DNA from: Aequorivita iocasae
Lineage (GTDB): Bacteria; Bacteroidota; Bacteroidia; Flavobacteriales; Flavobacteriaceae
NCBI RefSeq assembly: GCF_016757735.1
Contig: NZ_CP068439.1
Span: forward strand, 744,001-808,000
Length of the DNA stretch: 64,000 nt
Reading direction: 5' to 3'
Shown here: piece by piece, positions 25,687 through 35,035 of the stretch
How the letters are laid out: every line of letters starts with the position of its first letter
Numbering within the stretch: the stretch's first letter is position 1
The notes under the pieces: generated by a model
Told to the model about the DNA's origin: nothing
The model's database searches: none
The model's input: only the letters and a program-made list of their open reading frames with translations
Program-made: the position numbers and the translations under genes

Positions 25687-27048
25687 TTACCCAAAAAGAT
25701 GGCGCACCACATCGTGCACTTTTGCTACTTTTATGATGTTAATGTGGAAGTTTTGCTTCGGAATTTTGCAATATTTTGAAATAACAATAGAAGTGAACCC
25801 AAGTTTTTCGGCTTCCAGAATACGTTGTTCCACACGGGTAACGGGACGCACTTCACCAGCGAGACCCACCTCAGCGGCAAAGCAAAGTCGCTTGTCAATG
25901 GCAATATCAATATTTGAGGAAAGTACCGCGGCAACTACTGCCAAATCAATTGCGGGATCGTCAACGGTTATTCCCCCGGTTACATTCAAAAAGACATCTT
26001 TTGCGCCCAATTTGAAGCCTGCACGTTTTTCCAAAACAGCAAGAATCATATTCAGCCTTTTAGCGTTATAGCCCGTGGCACTTCGCTGCGGTGTGCCGTA
26101 AACTGCACTGCTCACCAATGCTTGAATTTCAATCATCAACGGGCGCATGCCTTCCAAAGTTGCGGAAATTGCGGTTCCGCTTAAATCTTCGTCATTTTTA
26201 GAAATCAAAATTTCGGAAGGGTTTGAAACCTCACGCAAGCCACTTCCCTGCATCTCATAAATACCTAACTCATTGGTACTTCCGAAACGGTTTTTATTGG
26301 CCCGAAGAATTCTATAAATATGGTTTCGGTCACCTTCAAATTGTAAAACGGTATCAACCATATGTTCCAAAATCTTTGGGCCGGCGATGTTTCCGTCTTT
26401 GGTAATATGGCCTATTAAAATTACCGGTGTTGCGGTTTCCTTGGCAAATTTTATAAGTTCGGCGGTGGTTTCCCTAATTTGCGAAATGCTTCCCGCTGTG
26501 CTTTCAATATAATCTGTGTGAAGCGTTTGGATGGAATCAATCACCACAATATCGGGTTCAATTTCTTCAATATTTCTAAAAATATTTTGCGTTTTTGTTT
26601 CGGTTAAAATGAAACAGTTTTCAGAAATAGGCTGGATTCGTTCCGCTCGCATTTTTATTTGCTGGGCACTTTCTTCACCCGAAACATAGAGTGTTTTATA
26701 AGGAAGTTGCAGCGCAATTTGAAGCATCAACGTACTCTTTCCAATTCCGGGTTCACCGCCCAAAAGCGTTAGGGAACCGGGAACCAATCCGCCTCCGAGC
26801 ACACGGTTCAATTCGTTGTTTTTTGTATTCAGCCTCGCTTCAGCTTGTGTTGAAATTTCTGAAACGCGCTGTGGTTTGGCAACTCTCTTGGAAGTGTTTT
26901 CGGATGACTTCCAGCTAACCTTTTCGGCTTTTTGGATTACTTCTTCGGCTATGGTGTTCCATTCCTTACAGGAATTGCATTGCCCTTGCCATTTGGCATA
27001 TTGGGCGCCACAGTTCTGGCAGAAAAATGTTGTCTTTGTTTTGGCCAT
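25687..27048 (-). CDS. radA: DNA repair protein RadA
   Basis: A 453-residue ATPase that helps branch migration in recombination. The N-terminal C4 zinc finger is CQNCGAQYAKWQGQCNSC (9-26). The RecA-like domain has Walker A GGEPGIGKST (about 97-106), Walker B IVVIDSIQT, and the RadA-specific KNRFGSTNELGIYEM (about 256-270). The C-terminal Lon-protease-like domain (about 280-453) contains AGEVRPVTRVEQRILEAEKLGF. The length is standard. It is divergent from the sensor kinase gene. Confidence 0.97.
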   Translation of the reverse strand: MAKTKTTFFCQNCGAQYAKWQGQCNSCKEWNTIAEEVIQKAEKVSWKSSENTSKRVAKPQRVSEISTQAEARLNTKNNELNRVLGGGLVPGSLTLLGGEPGIGKSTLMLQIALQLPYKTLYVSGEESAQQIKMRAERIQPISENCFILTETKTQNIFRNIEEIEPDIVVIDSIQTLHTDYIESTAGSISQIRETTAELIKFAKETATPVILIGHITKDGNIAGPKILEHMVDTVLQFEGDRNHIYRILRANKNRFGSTNELGIYEMQGSGLREVSNPSEILISKNDEDLSGTAISATLEGMRPLMIEIQALVSSAVYGTPQRSATGYNAKRLNMILAVLEKRAGFKLGAKDVFLNVTGGITVDDPAIDLAVVAAVLSSNIDIAIDKRLCFAAEVGLAGEVRPVTRVEQRILEAEKLGFTSIVISKYCKIPKQNFHINIIKVAKVHDVVRHLFG

Positions 27049-27095
27049 AATAGTTTCGCTAAAATAAATATATTTACGCTACAAACCTTCGGTAA

Positions 27096-29963
27096 ATGAA
27101 ACGCTTATTCCTCACATTTTTTTTATTGTGTTTTTGTTCGTTGGTTTCCACCGCACAACGGTATCAATTTAAAAAATATAAAACAGAAGAAGGACTCGTA
27201 AACAACGAAACCTTTGCCATATTGCAAGATAGCCAAAACAGGATTTGGGTAAGCACTACCGGCGGAATAAGCTGTTTTAACGGAAAAACTTTCAAAAATT
27301 ACACCACAGAAGACGGGCTGGTTTCAAATATTGTTTTCAGCATTTTTGAGGATAGCAAGGGGCGTATTTGGGTTGGTACGCTGGATAATGGCATAAGTAT
27401 TATTGAAAACGGAAAAATCACGAACCCACAAGGCGTGGATTTTGACTTTTTGGGAAGTGCCACCTATATTTTGGAAGGGAGCGATGGCACAATTTATATC
27501 ATTTTCGTAAAAGGTATAGTGACCTATAAAAACGGAAAACTGGAGTACTTGCTAAAAGGAACTGAAGAAAACCAAATCTCAGGACTACAGCAGGCAGCTT
27601 GGTATGATAGCAATACCTTATATCTAAGTTCATCACAAACGGGTATTTTCAAAATGACCCTTAACCCTCTAAAAATTGAAAATATTTACAATGAAAAAGA
27701 CGGGATAAACAACATCTGCTACTCGGTTTTTGTGGATGCCAAAAAAGATGTCTGGGTGGGTGCTTATGGCGAACTCTACAAAATATCAAAAGGAACGCTT
27801 ACGAAGTTTAAATTCCAACAAGAGGATTTTGACAAAAACCGTATTTATGGAATTCTCGAAGAAAATGAAAATGAGCTTTTTTTAAGTTTTGAAGGCAATG
27901 GCTTTGGAATATTCAATAAGCATACAGGTAATTTAAAAATCATAAATGAAGCCCAGGGCCTTCCCTCAAAATATATTTACAGAGCTATTAAAGATACCGA
28001 AGGCAACCATTGGATGACTAGTTATGGTGAGGGAATTATTCGTTACAGGGATACCGCTTTCAAGATTTATGATGATACACAGGGTTTGCCATCAAAATCA
28101 GTAAATGATATCGCGGAATGGGACAATGAATTGCTCATGGCCACAAATGATGGGGTGTTTGCTTTAGACGAATCTCAAAACATTCGGCTCATAACAAGAA
28201 GCGGTGCCATAAAAAACCTCTTTATTACACCCATGGGAAACCTCCTTTATACTACCGAAAAAGCTGTTTTTGAACACACTAAGAGCAGCCATAGACCTAC
28301 ATTAATAGATGAGGGAGATTACAACCTATTGTTTAAAGACCAGAATAAAACCTTCCTTTTTGGAACCGATAAAATTAAAGTTTTGGCAAAAGATTCCACA
28401 TATTATATAAATTCCCGAAGAGCCATAACCATTGTACCTATCGCTGATCGTTATATTCTTTGCAAAATAGCAGGTCTGTTCCAAATGAACGATAGAAAAA
28501 CAGACACCATTCCAGGACTTCACCCCAATTTGCACAATGACTTTAGGAGCTTGGATGTCATCAATTCAAATGAAGTACTGGCGGGAAACGAAAAAAAATT
28601 GTACCACATAACACTGCAGAACGAGCGTTTTAAAATTCAGACGTTTGACATGGGCCGCTTTGCCTACTTGAAACAATTTAGGGCATTGAAGGTTGATGGC
28701 AACAATTTATGGCTGGCTGGCAGAGATATGTTGTTAAAAGTTGATCTAGAATTTTTATTGAAAAAAGATAGTGTTGTGGCAAAAAAATATACCACTGTCT
28801 CCCATTTTTTGGAAAACGATATCGATTTCAATTCACTTTTTATTACGGCGGACAAAACCATTTTGGCCACTTCCCTCAGCGGAATGCTTGCCTTTAATGA
28901 AAAAGCATACCTTGCCAATACGCAGCCTCCAAAACTAAATCTTTCGGAAATTCTTTTGTTTTCAGAACCCTTGGAGGATAGCCTTTACAGAACCAACAAA
29001 GGCATTGTTCTCCCCCATCAAAAAAACTATTTAAGTTTTTTAATGGAAGCTATAACGTTTACAAACCCAGAAAACGTTCATTATAAATACAGAATGAAAG
29101 GACTTCGGGATGGAAATGAATGGTCGCAACCTACCAAAAACCCTATAGCAGTCTTTTCTTACCTTCCCCCGGGTGATTATACTTTTGAATTTATTGCCGA
29201 TAATGGTGATGGTGTATGGCAAAATGAACCTTTTCAATATGCATTTGTGATAACTGTTCCGTTTTGGAAGACATGGTTTTTTTGGGTTTCTTTATTATCT
29301 ATTTCATCATTAAGTGTTTTTTTATTTTACTATTTCAAAAACAAAGCAGAACAAAAAAGAAACGAAGCTTATACCCACAATCTCATCAAAGCCCAAGAAG
29401 AAGAACGTACGCGTGTTGCACGTGAGCTTCACGACAGCGTTGGACAAAAATTGATGCTGCTCTCTAAAAAAACCAAATCAAACGGCAACCAAGAAATGGA
29501 GTTTTTAGCGACTAATACCTTGGAAGAACTGCGTGCAATTTCGAGAGGTCTCCATCCTGCAACACTGGAACGCTTGGGCCCCACAGCTGCCATTCGAAAT
29601 ATGGTGGATGAAGTGGATTCTAATACAAATATTTTCTTTACCCATGAAATTGATGATATCGATGCTTTTTTAAGTAGAGAAGCATCATTACATTTGTATA
29701 GGATTATACAAGAAATTTTAAACAATATGGTAAAACATGCTGAAGCAAAAGCCGCTTCAGTTACCATTGAAAAAAAGGACCATAGCATTGAAGCCGTTAT
29801 TGTAGATAATGGAAAAGGATTTGAAATTTCCGAAAAAGTAAAAACCAGTACGAGCCTCGGAATGAAAACCTTAATGGAACGTGCAAAAATTTTACACTCA
29901 AAAATTGATATAAAAAGTCAAATCAATAAAGGAACAACCATAACGCTAATTATCCCAATATAA
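27096..29963 (+). CDS. Two-component sensor kinase with periplasmic beta-propeller (HisKA_3 type)
   Basis: A 955-residue membrane kinase. After a signal peptide (1-20) come repeated Reg_prop blades, such as DSQNRIWVSTTGGISCFNG and DSKGRIWVGTLDNGISI, which make a periplasmic beta-propeller sensor. A Y_Y_Y domain follows (YKYRMKGLRDGNEWSQP ... LPPGDYTFEFIADNGDG), then one transmembrane helix (about 725-750). The cytoplasmic part has a HisKA_3 dimerisation domain with phospho-acceptor His in ARELHDSVGQ (about residue 779) and a HATPase_c domain with VDNGKGFE. The ligand is unknown. The response regulator begins immediately after the stop, so the two form an operon. Confidence 0.93.
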   Translation: MKRLFLTFFLLCFCSLVSTAQRYQFKKYKTEEGLVNNETFAILQDSQNRIWVSTTGGISCFNGKTFKNYTTEDGLVSNIVFSIFEDSKGRIWVGTLDNGISIIENGKITNPQGVDFDFLGSATYILEGSDGTIYIIFVKGIVTYKNGKLEYLLKGTEENQISGLQQAAWYDSNTLYLSSSQTGIFKMTLNPLKIENIYNEKDGINNICYSVFVDAKKDVWVGAYGELYKISKGTLTKFKFQQEDFDKNRIYGILEENENELFLSFEGNGFGIFNKHTGNLKIINEAQGLPSKYIYRAIKDTEGNHWMTSYGEGIIRYRDTAFKIYDDTQGLPSKSVNDIAEWDNELLMATNDGVFALDESQNIRLITRSGAIKNLFITPMGNLLYTTEKAVFEHTKSSHRPTLIDEGDYNLLFKDQNKTFLFGTDKIKVLAKDSTYYINSRRAITIVPIADRYILCKIAGLFQMNDRKTDTIPGLHPNLHNDFRSLDVINSNEVLAGNEKKLYHITLQNERFKIQTFDMGRFAYLKQFRALKVDGNNLWLAGRDMLLKVDLEFLLKKDSVVAKKYTTVSHFLENDIDFNSLFITADKTILATSLSGMLAFNEKAYLANTQPPKLNLSEILLFSEPLEDSLYRTNKGIVLPHQKNYLSFLMEAITFTNPENVHYKYRMKGLRDGNEWSQPTKNPIAVFSYLPPGDYTFEFIADNGDGVWQNEPFQYAFVITVPFWKTWFFWVSLLSISSLSVFLFYYFKNKAEQKRNEAYTHNLIKAQEEERTRVARELHDSVGQKLMLLSKKTKSNGNQEMEFLATNTLEELRAISRGLHPATLERLGPTAAIRNMVDEVDSNTNIFFTHEIDDIDAFLSREASLHLYRIIQEILNNMVKHAEAKAASVTIEKKDHSIEAVIVDNGKGFEISEKVKTSTSLGMKTLMERAKILHSKIDIKSQINKGTTITLIIPI

Positions 29964-30617
29964 ATGCATGAAAAGAGTAAGATTTCTGTTGTTATTGCAG
30001 ATGATCATCCTATGATTTTAAAAGGATTGCATGATGAGTTACAAGCAAATAACTACACTGTTTTGGGCCAAGCGGCCAATGGCATGCAGGCACTGGAACT
30101 TATATTAACCCACAACCCAACCATTGCCTTACTTGATATTGACATGCCTCTTTTAACAGGTTTTGAAGTTATAAAAATGTCAAAACAGAAAGGTGTAGAC
30201 ACGAAGTTTATTATTCTCTCCTTTCACAAAGACAACGAATATATATCTCAGGCCAAAGCACTTCAAATAAATGGATATCTTTTGAAAGAAGACTCATTTT
30301 CTGAAATTGAAGACTGCATTCAATGTGTTTTAAACGGTGATGTTTGCTTCAGTCGTTCATTCGCCCCTTCTTCGCTTGCAAGTGTTTCCGAAGAATTAAA
30401 AAAAATAAAGCACTTAACTTCTTCTGAAAAAACGATTTTAAAGTTAGTAGCAGAACAATTGAGCAGCAGCGAAATTGCCGAAAAGCTTTTTATTTCCGTA
30501 CGCACGGTAGAAAAACACCGGAGCAACATAATCATGAAGCTAGAAATTGAAAATATCACCACCAATGCCTTGACCAATTGGGCATATTTGCATAAAAATG
30601 TTATTAAAGAGCTTTAG
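29964..30617 (+). CDS. LuxR/NarL-family response regulator
   Basis: A 217-residue regulator. The receiver domain (8-125) has the acidic pair IADDHP (13-14), phosphoacceptor D58 in LLDIDMP and the conserved Lys in YLLKEDS. A LuxR-type HTH is at about 150-210 (LTSSEKTILKLVAEQLSSSEIAEKLFISVRTVEKHRSNI). It starts directly after the kinase stop with no gap and is its likely partner. The RR gene ends only 2 bp before the convergent esterase-fold gene, which leaves no room for a terminator. Confidence 0.95.
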   Translation: MHEKSKISVVIADDHPMILKGLHDELQANNYTVLGQAANGMQALELILTHNPTIALLDIDMPLLTGFEVIKMSKQKGVDTKFIILSFHKDNEYISQAKALQINGYLLKEDSFSEIEDCIQCVLNGDVCFSRSFAPSSLASVSEELKKIKHLTSSEKTILKLVAEQLSSSEIAEKLFISVRTVEKHRSNIIMKLEIENITTNALTNWAYLHKNVIKEL

Positions 30618-30619
30618 AT

Positions 30620-31768
30620 TTAATAGCCAAAATCAGCTTTTATCTTGTCTGCCCTGTCCAGTAATTTATCAATGGTTATAAAATCTACCTCTTCTTTATC
30701 GTAGGCCCCTTGAAAAATTTTCATTGCTTTTTTGGGTTCGCCGGTTTCTTCGTAATAGCGCCCCAAATAATAATCGCCCAATACCGTATCCGGGTATTGC
30801 CTTTTTGCCAAGGTTGCAATCTCTCGTAAAGACTCCCATTGGTTTCGTTTTTCGGCAGCAGTGGCCGTAGCGATAAAATCATTGACGCGAATGTTATTGG
30901 TAATGCCAAAAAGATCCTCTATCACTTTATATTTGTCAAGCAAATACTGGCTAATTGGCGTATCCAATTTCAATAAAACTTCAGTGAATTCCTTTTTGCT
31001 GATGGGCCTATAAACCGAAAATATTTTTTCCAAAGCATTTGGAATGCCACGACCACCCAAAGAATAGTGGGTCGCTCCATCAAAATTATCATAATAATAA
31101 TTGAATGATTTGCTTTTCAAACCAGTTAACTGATTGTTGAGATCTTGGGTAGACTCCATCAAGCCTTTAATATCATCGGTTCCCGTTGCCAAATAATAAA
31201 ATATTCTTCCCGGTATTGCAGGAATACGTTCAATAAGGCGCTCTTCCATCATCGGCGCCAAATCTGGGCTTAGATTTATATATCCATTTAAAAGTGGCGG
31301 ATCCTTAAAAAGATAATAATTTAAAAAGTTGGCTGTGAAATCATGCCCCACACCAATAATGAATTTTGCAGTCCGGTATTTTTGATCAATATACGGTATC
31401 AATTCCAACCCGATGAATTCAAAAAATTTTGCGCCTTTGTCACCCGGCATAAATGTGTTTTCGTCGTAAGAACAATCATCATAACGAGAATCGCCCTGCA
31501 TAACGCCCACTACTATGGACTCTGGCATATCTTCCCAATAACTGAAATAATCTACGTTTCCGGCAACTGGCTCAAAAAGATAATCGGCGTCCAGCACCAA
31601 AACTATAGGGTATTTTTTATCAATATTGCTGTCGTAATTTCTTGGAAGTTGAATTTTCAACCTTCGAGATTCGCCAAGTTTGGCCGAATCAAACTCTTCG
31701 TAAATAATTTGGGAAAAACAATTCAGGTTCAATAAAATGCAAAAGGCGAAAAGCAGGAATTTTTTCAT
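30620..31768 (-). CDS. Secreted esterase-fold protein (IroE/putative esterase family) with C-terminal TPR, nucleophile Ser replaced
   Basis: A 382-residue protein with a signal peptide (MKKFLLFAFCILLNLNCFSQ). The alpha/beta-hydrolase part (about 20-265) has the D-rich PIVLVLDADYLFEP strand and the VVGVMQGDSRYDD block of the putative-esterase family. At the nucleophile elbow, where family members have GHSxxG/A, this protein reads GVGHDFTAN: Asp replaces Ser. The C-terminal 110 residues contain a TPR-like unit (GDYYLGRYYEETGEPKKAMKIFQGAY). It could be a non-hydrolytic binding protein; that is inference. It follows the flippase-panD-panC run on the same strand. Confidence 0.85.
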   Translation of the reverse strand: MKKFLLFAFCILLNLNCFSQIIYEEFDSAKLGESRRLKIQLPRNYDSNIDKKYPIVLVLDADYLFEPVAGNVDYFSYWEDMPESIVVGVMQGDSRYDDCSYDENTFMPGDKGAKFFEFIGLELIPYIDQKYRTAKFIIGVGHDFTANFLNYYLFKDPPLLNGYINLSPDLAPMMEERLIERIPAIPGRIFYYLATGTDDIKGLMESTQDLNNQLTGLKSKSFNYYYDNFDGATHYSLGGRGIPNALEKIFSVYRPISKKEFTEVLLKLDTPISQYLLDKYKVIEDLFGITNNIRVNDFIATATAAEKRNQWESLREIATLAKRQYPDTVLGDYYLGRYYEETGEPKKAMKIFQGAYDKEEVDFITIDKLLDRADKIKADFGY

Positions 31769-31851
31769 TGGTTAGATTTTTTTTTTAAAACTTCGGAAAG
31801 ATAACAATTTTTGAATTTGTTGTTTTGCGAAATAAAAAAATAGCCAGAAAC

Positions 31852-32823
31852 TTAGAGCTTGAGTCGCTTTCTGTTATAAATAGGAAGTAAAATCAGCGAA
31901 AGCACGCCGAAAAAAAGAATGGACGCAATGTTTGAAATCCAAACAATCCAGCCAAAGGCAACGCCAACAGTTTTTGCAATTCCGAAAACAGTTAAAATAC
32001 CTGCAACCGCTGCAGGATACGTTCCGAAACCACTATTTGTAAACGCAAATGTAAAACTGCCTACCACAAAAGTGATGATTATGGTGCCAAATGTAATATT
32101 TGCAGTATCTGGCAACGCATGGAGCGCAGTATAAAAAGATAATAAATAAAGCCCCCAAATGATAAAGGTATGAAAAATGAAAGCCCCTTTCTTGCGCATT
32201 TTCAAAATACTGAAAACACCTTCTTTTAGACCAATTACAAAGTTTTTCAATTTTTTGTTAATATTGGATTTTGAAAATTTAATGTAAAGCGGGACACATA
32301 TTGCAAGAAAGACAATGCCCAAAATGATAACGTAAAAGATAGATACGGGAACATTTTCCGACATATAACCGTACAAGGCATCAAATTTTATGATTAGGGC
32401 CAAAACAGTAAAAATCAATAGAAAAAGAAGGTCTACAACTCTTTCAGAAATAATGGTTCCAAAACCTTTTTGAAAAGGAACGCCTTCGTATTTGTCCAAA
32501 ATAATGCCCCTGGAAACTTCGCCGCTTTTCGGAATAAAGATATTCATCAGGTAAGCCACGGAAATTGCCATAAAATTATTGGCCAACTTGGTTTTATATC
32601 CTAACGGTTCCAACATAAAACTCCAACGATACGAGCGGGAAATATGGCTCAATACACTGAATACAACCGAAAGCAGCACAAAATAATAATTTGCATCGGC
32701 AAAATATTTCTTTGTTTCTGCAAGTTGTTGGGGGGTGAAAGATTGATAAATATACCAAATCAAGAAGACTCCCAGCCCAAGGGGAATTGCGATCTGCAAA
32801 AATTTTGAAAGGGAGCGGCCCAA
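31852..32823 (-). CDS. Lysylphosphatidylglycerol-synthetase-type flippase domain membrane protein (UPF0104)
   Basis: A 323-residue polytopic membrane protein with about eight hydrophobic segments. It matches the UPF0104/YbhN family: SYRWSFMLEPLGYKTKLANNFMAISVAYLMNIFIPKSGEVSRG near the N-terminus with conserved Arg and Pro-Gly-Glu, the RVVDLLFLLIF helix, and a Gly-rich SGFGTYPAAVAGILTVFGI segment. In MprF the homologous region flips aminoacylated lipids; stand-alone members have less clear roles. It starts 1 bp after the panD stop, so it is cotranscribed with panD and panC. Confidence 0.88.
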   Translation of the reverse strand: MGRSLSKFLQIAIPLGLGVFLIWYIYQSFTPQQLAETKKYFADANYYFVLLSVVFSVLSHISRSYRWSFMLEPLGYKTKLANNFMAISVAYLMNIFIPKSGEVSRGIILDKYEGVPFQKGFGTIISERVVDLLFLLIFTVLALIIKFDALYGYMSENVPVSIFYVIILGIVFLAICVPLYIKFSKSNINKKLKNFVIGLKEGVFSILKMRKKGAFIFHTFIIWGLYLLSFYTALHALPDTANITFGTIIITFVVGSFTFAFTNSGFGTYPAAVAGILTVFGIAKTVGVAFGWIVWISNIASILFFGVLSLILLPIYNRKRLKL

Positions 32824-32824
32824 T

Positions 32825-33175
32825 TTAGCGGAGTAAGTTTGTTTCCTCGTCTGGAAAAACCAAGGCAGGTTTAAAAGCTTTTGCCTCTTCCACTTCCATT
32901 AATGCATAGGTAATGAGGATAAGCACATCACCAGGGGCTACGCGTCTAGCGGCAGCACCGTTTAAAGTGATTTCACCACTATTTCTAGGGCCAGGAATGG
33001 CATATGTTTCAAGGCGTTCGCCATTATTGTTGTTTACTATTTGGACTTTTTCGCCTTCAATAATGTTGGCTGCGTCCATTAAATCCTCGTCAATAGTGAT
33101 GCTGCCAATATAATTTAGATCGGCGCCGGTAACTTTTACCCTATGGATTTTAGATTTTACTACGTGTATTTGCAT
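32825..33175 (-). CDS. panD: Aspartate 1-decarboxylase proenzyme
   Basis: A 116-residue pyruvoyl-dependent enzyme that makes beta-alanine for pantothenate. The self-processing site is GSIT (G24-S25), at which the chain splits and Ser becomes the pyruvoyl group. [20 protein letters not shown] and [20 protein letters not shown] are the typical blocks, and the length is normal. It lies 12 bp after panC and 1 bp before the flippase gene on the same strand. Confidence 0.98.
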   Translation of the reverse strand: MQIHVVKSKIHRVKVTGADLNYIGSITIDEDLMDAANIIEGEKVQIVNNNNGERLETYAIPGPRNSGEITLNGAAARRVAPGDVLILITYALMEVEEAKAFKPALVFPDEETNLLR

Positions 33176-33187
33176 GGTGCAAAGATA

Positions 33188-34033
33188 TTAATTTAAAGGT
33201 ATATTGTCGATGAGCCGGACTTCGTCCGCAAATGCTGCAATAAAAGCTCTGTACTTCGTGTCTTTGTTTTTTCGCTTTGCGGTTTTGAGTGTTTTTTCGT
33301 TTGCTATTTCGAAATATTCCAATTTCAAATGGGGATTTCGCAAAAACCGTTCCGCAACCAGAGCGTTCAATTCATTAATGGATTTGGAACTGAATTTTTC
33401 CCGGACTTCTTGTAATGTTTTATAAATGAGTGCTGCTTCTTCAAATTGTTTTGCAGTAAGTCGTTTGTTACGTGAACTCATTGCAAGCCCGTTTTTTTCT
33501 CTTAAAATGGGACACCCCACAATTTTTACAGGAATTTTTTCAATATCCACCAATTTTTTCACAATCTGCAATTGTTGAAAATCCTTTTCGCCAAAGTAGG
33601 CTGTATTTGGTTTCACGATTTTTAAAAGCTTGCTTACAATGGTTCCCACTCCATCAAAATGTCCTTTTCGGTGTTTTCCCTCCATTTCATTTTCGAGGTT
33701 TCCAAAATTGTACTTTTTCGCATATACCGAAGCATCATATAGGTCTGAAACTTCTGGCAAGTAACCAATCACATTTCCTTTTAATTTTTTTAATAGTAAA
33801 ATATCATCATCGGGAGTGCGCGGATATTTTTCTAGATCTGCACTGTTGTTAAATTGTGTTGGGTTTACAAAAATGCTCACTACCACCACATCATTATCCT
33901 CTAAAGCATTCTTTACCAACGATATATGCCCTTCATGCAATGCACCCATTGTTGGCACAAAACCTATTTTGTCACTTTTTGCTACGGAAGACAAGGCTTG
34001 TACCAAGGTTTCTTTTTGGGTATGTATTACCAT
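33188..34033 (-). CDS. panC: Pantothenate synthetase
   Basis: A 281-residue ATP-dependent ligase that joins pantoate and beta-alanine. The start is the ATG at 34033 (MVIHTQKETLVQALS); an upstream in-frame ATG adds eight unusual residues. Class-I-type motifs are complete: VPTMGALHEGHISLV with the HEGH nucleotide loop, FVNPTQFN, EGKHRKGHFDGVGTIVSKLLKIV, YFGEKDFQQL and LAMSSRNKRL with the KMSKS-like segment. Together with panD it provides the last two steps of pantothenate synthesis; panB is not in the window. Confidence 0.98.
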   Translation of the reverse strand: MVIHTQKETLVQALSSVAKSDKIGFVPTMGALHEGHISLVKNALEDNDVVVVSIFVNPTQFNNSADLEKYPRTPDDDILLLKKLKGNVIGYLPEVSDLYDASVYAKKYNFGNLENEMEGKHRKGHFDGVGTIVSKLLKIVKPNTAYFGEKDFQQLQIVKKLVDIEKIPVKIVGCPILREKNGLAMSSRNKRLTAKQFEEAALIYKTLQEVREKFSSKSINELNALVAERFLRNPHLKLEYFEIANEKTLKTAKRKNKDTKYRAFIAAFADEVRLIDNIPLN

Positions 34034-34093
34034 AAAAATTGGGTTAAGAGCGGGCAAAATTAATATATTAAAGACAATCTACATAAATTTTCG

Positions 34094-34101
34094 TAATTTT
34101 G
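34094..34101 (+). promoter_or_regulatory. Candidate -7 element for the glycogen-synthase-like gene
   Basis: TAATTTTG matches TAnnTTTG exactly and is 63 nt before the start codon at 34164. No clear TTG is at the expected -33 position, so confidence is moderate. Confidence 0.4.
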
Positions 34102-34163
34102 CGTGTTTTTAAGCGCCTCGAGACATTGGGGCAAATTGCAAATAATTCCTAAATACCCAATAG

Positions 34164-34973
34164 ATGAAAGATAAAAGAGTCTTGTATGTGTCTTCCGAAG
34201 TAATACCCTACCTTCCTGAGACCGAGATTTCTTCAATGTCGTTTGAAGCTCCACGCATGATTAACAACAATGGCGGACAGATAAGAATCTTTATGCCCCG
34301 CTATGGCAACATTAACGAAAGAAGACACCAACTGCACGAAGTGATCCGTCTTTCGGGAATGAACTTAGTAATCAACGATCTGGATATGCCTCTAATTATT
34401 AAAGTGGCATCTATACCCAAAGAGCGTATTCAAGTTTATTTTATTGATAATGAAGATTATTTTAAGCGTAAGGCAACCTATGCTGATGAAGAGGGAAATT
34501 TTTACAAAGACAATGACGAACGTGCCATTTTCTTCGCAAAAGGAGTAATTGAAACAGTTAAGAAATTAAATTGGGCGCCAGATATTATTCATGTCCACGG
34601 CTGGTTGGCTTCATTTCTTCCATTGTATCTGCGAAATTATTACGGTAACGAGCCCCTTTTTGAAAACAGCAAAATAGTTACCTCTGTTTACAATCAAAGC
34701 TTCGATGGAACGTTAGCAAAAAACACGATAGATAAAGTAAGGTTTGATGCCATAGATGACGAAGCCATAACTGAGCTTGAAGAACCCAACTATGTAAATC
34801 TTATGAAGATTGCAGTTAAGAATTCAGACGCAGTTATTATTGGTTCTGAGGAAATCCCAAAAGAGCTTGAGGATTTTATTAACACTCTTGATAAACCAGT
34901 GTTAAAATATCACAATATGGAAAATTTTTCCCAAGCATATTTAGATTTTTACAGCTCGAAAGTTTTAAAATAG
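34164..34973 (+). CDS. Glycogen/starch synthase N-terminal domain protein (GT5 half, no C-terminal domain)
   Basis: A 269-residue protein that aligns by eye with the N-terminal Rossmann domain of GT5 glycogen synthases: KRVLYVSSEVIPYLP, RMINNNGGQIRIFMPRYGNI, VYFIDNEDYFKR, DERAIFFAKGVIE, PDIIHVHGWLASFLPLYL. The whole C-terminal domain that binds ADP-glucose is missing. The N-terminal KTGGLGDVVGALP motif that binds the sugar nucleotide is replaced (PETEISSMSFEAP). The frame is intact, so this looks like a stable, probably non-catalytic derivative and not a recent truncation. It is divergent from panC and precedes the DUF4270 lipoprotein gene. Confidence 0.85.
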   Translation: MKDKRVLYVSSEVIPYLPETEISSMSFEAPRMINNNGGQIRIFMPRYGNINERRHQLHEVIRLSGMNLVINDLDMPLIIKVASIPKERIQVYFIDNEDYFKRKATYADEEGNFYKDNDERAIFFAKGVIETVKKLNWAPDIIHVHGWLASFLPLYLRNYYGNEPLFENSKIVTSVYNQSFDGTLAKNTIDKVRFDAIDDEAITELEEPNYVNLMKIAVKNSDAVIIGSEEIPKELEDFINTLDKPVLKYHNMENFSQAYLDFYSSKVLK

Positions 34974-35035
34974 ATACTCCAACAATTTTACTGAAATGTT
35001 GACTCAATATTTCACCAAAACAATTTATAGAACAA

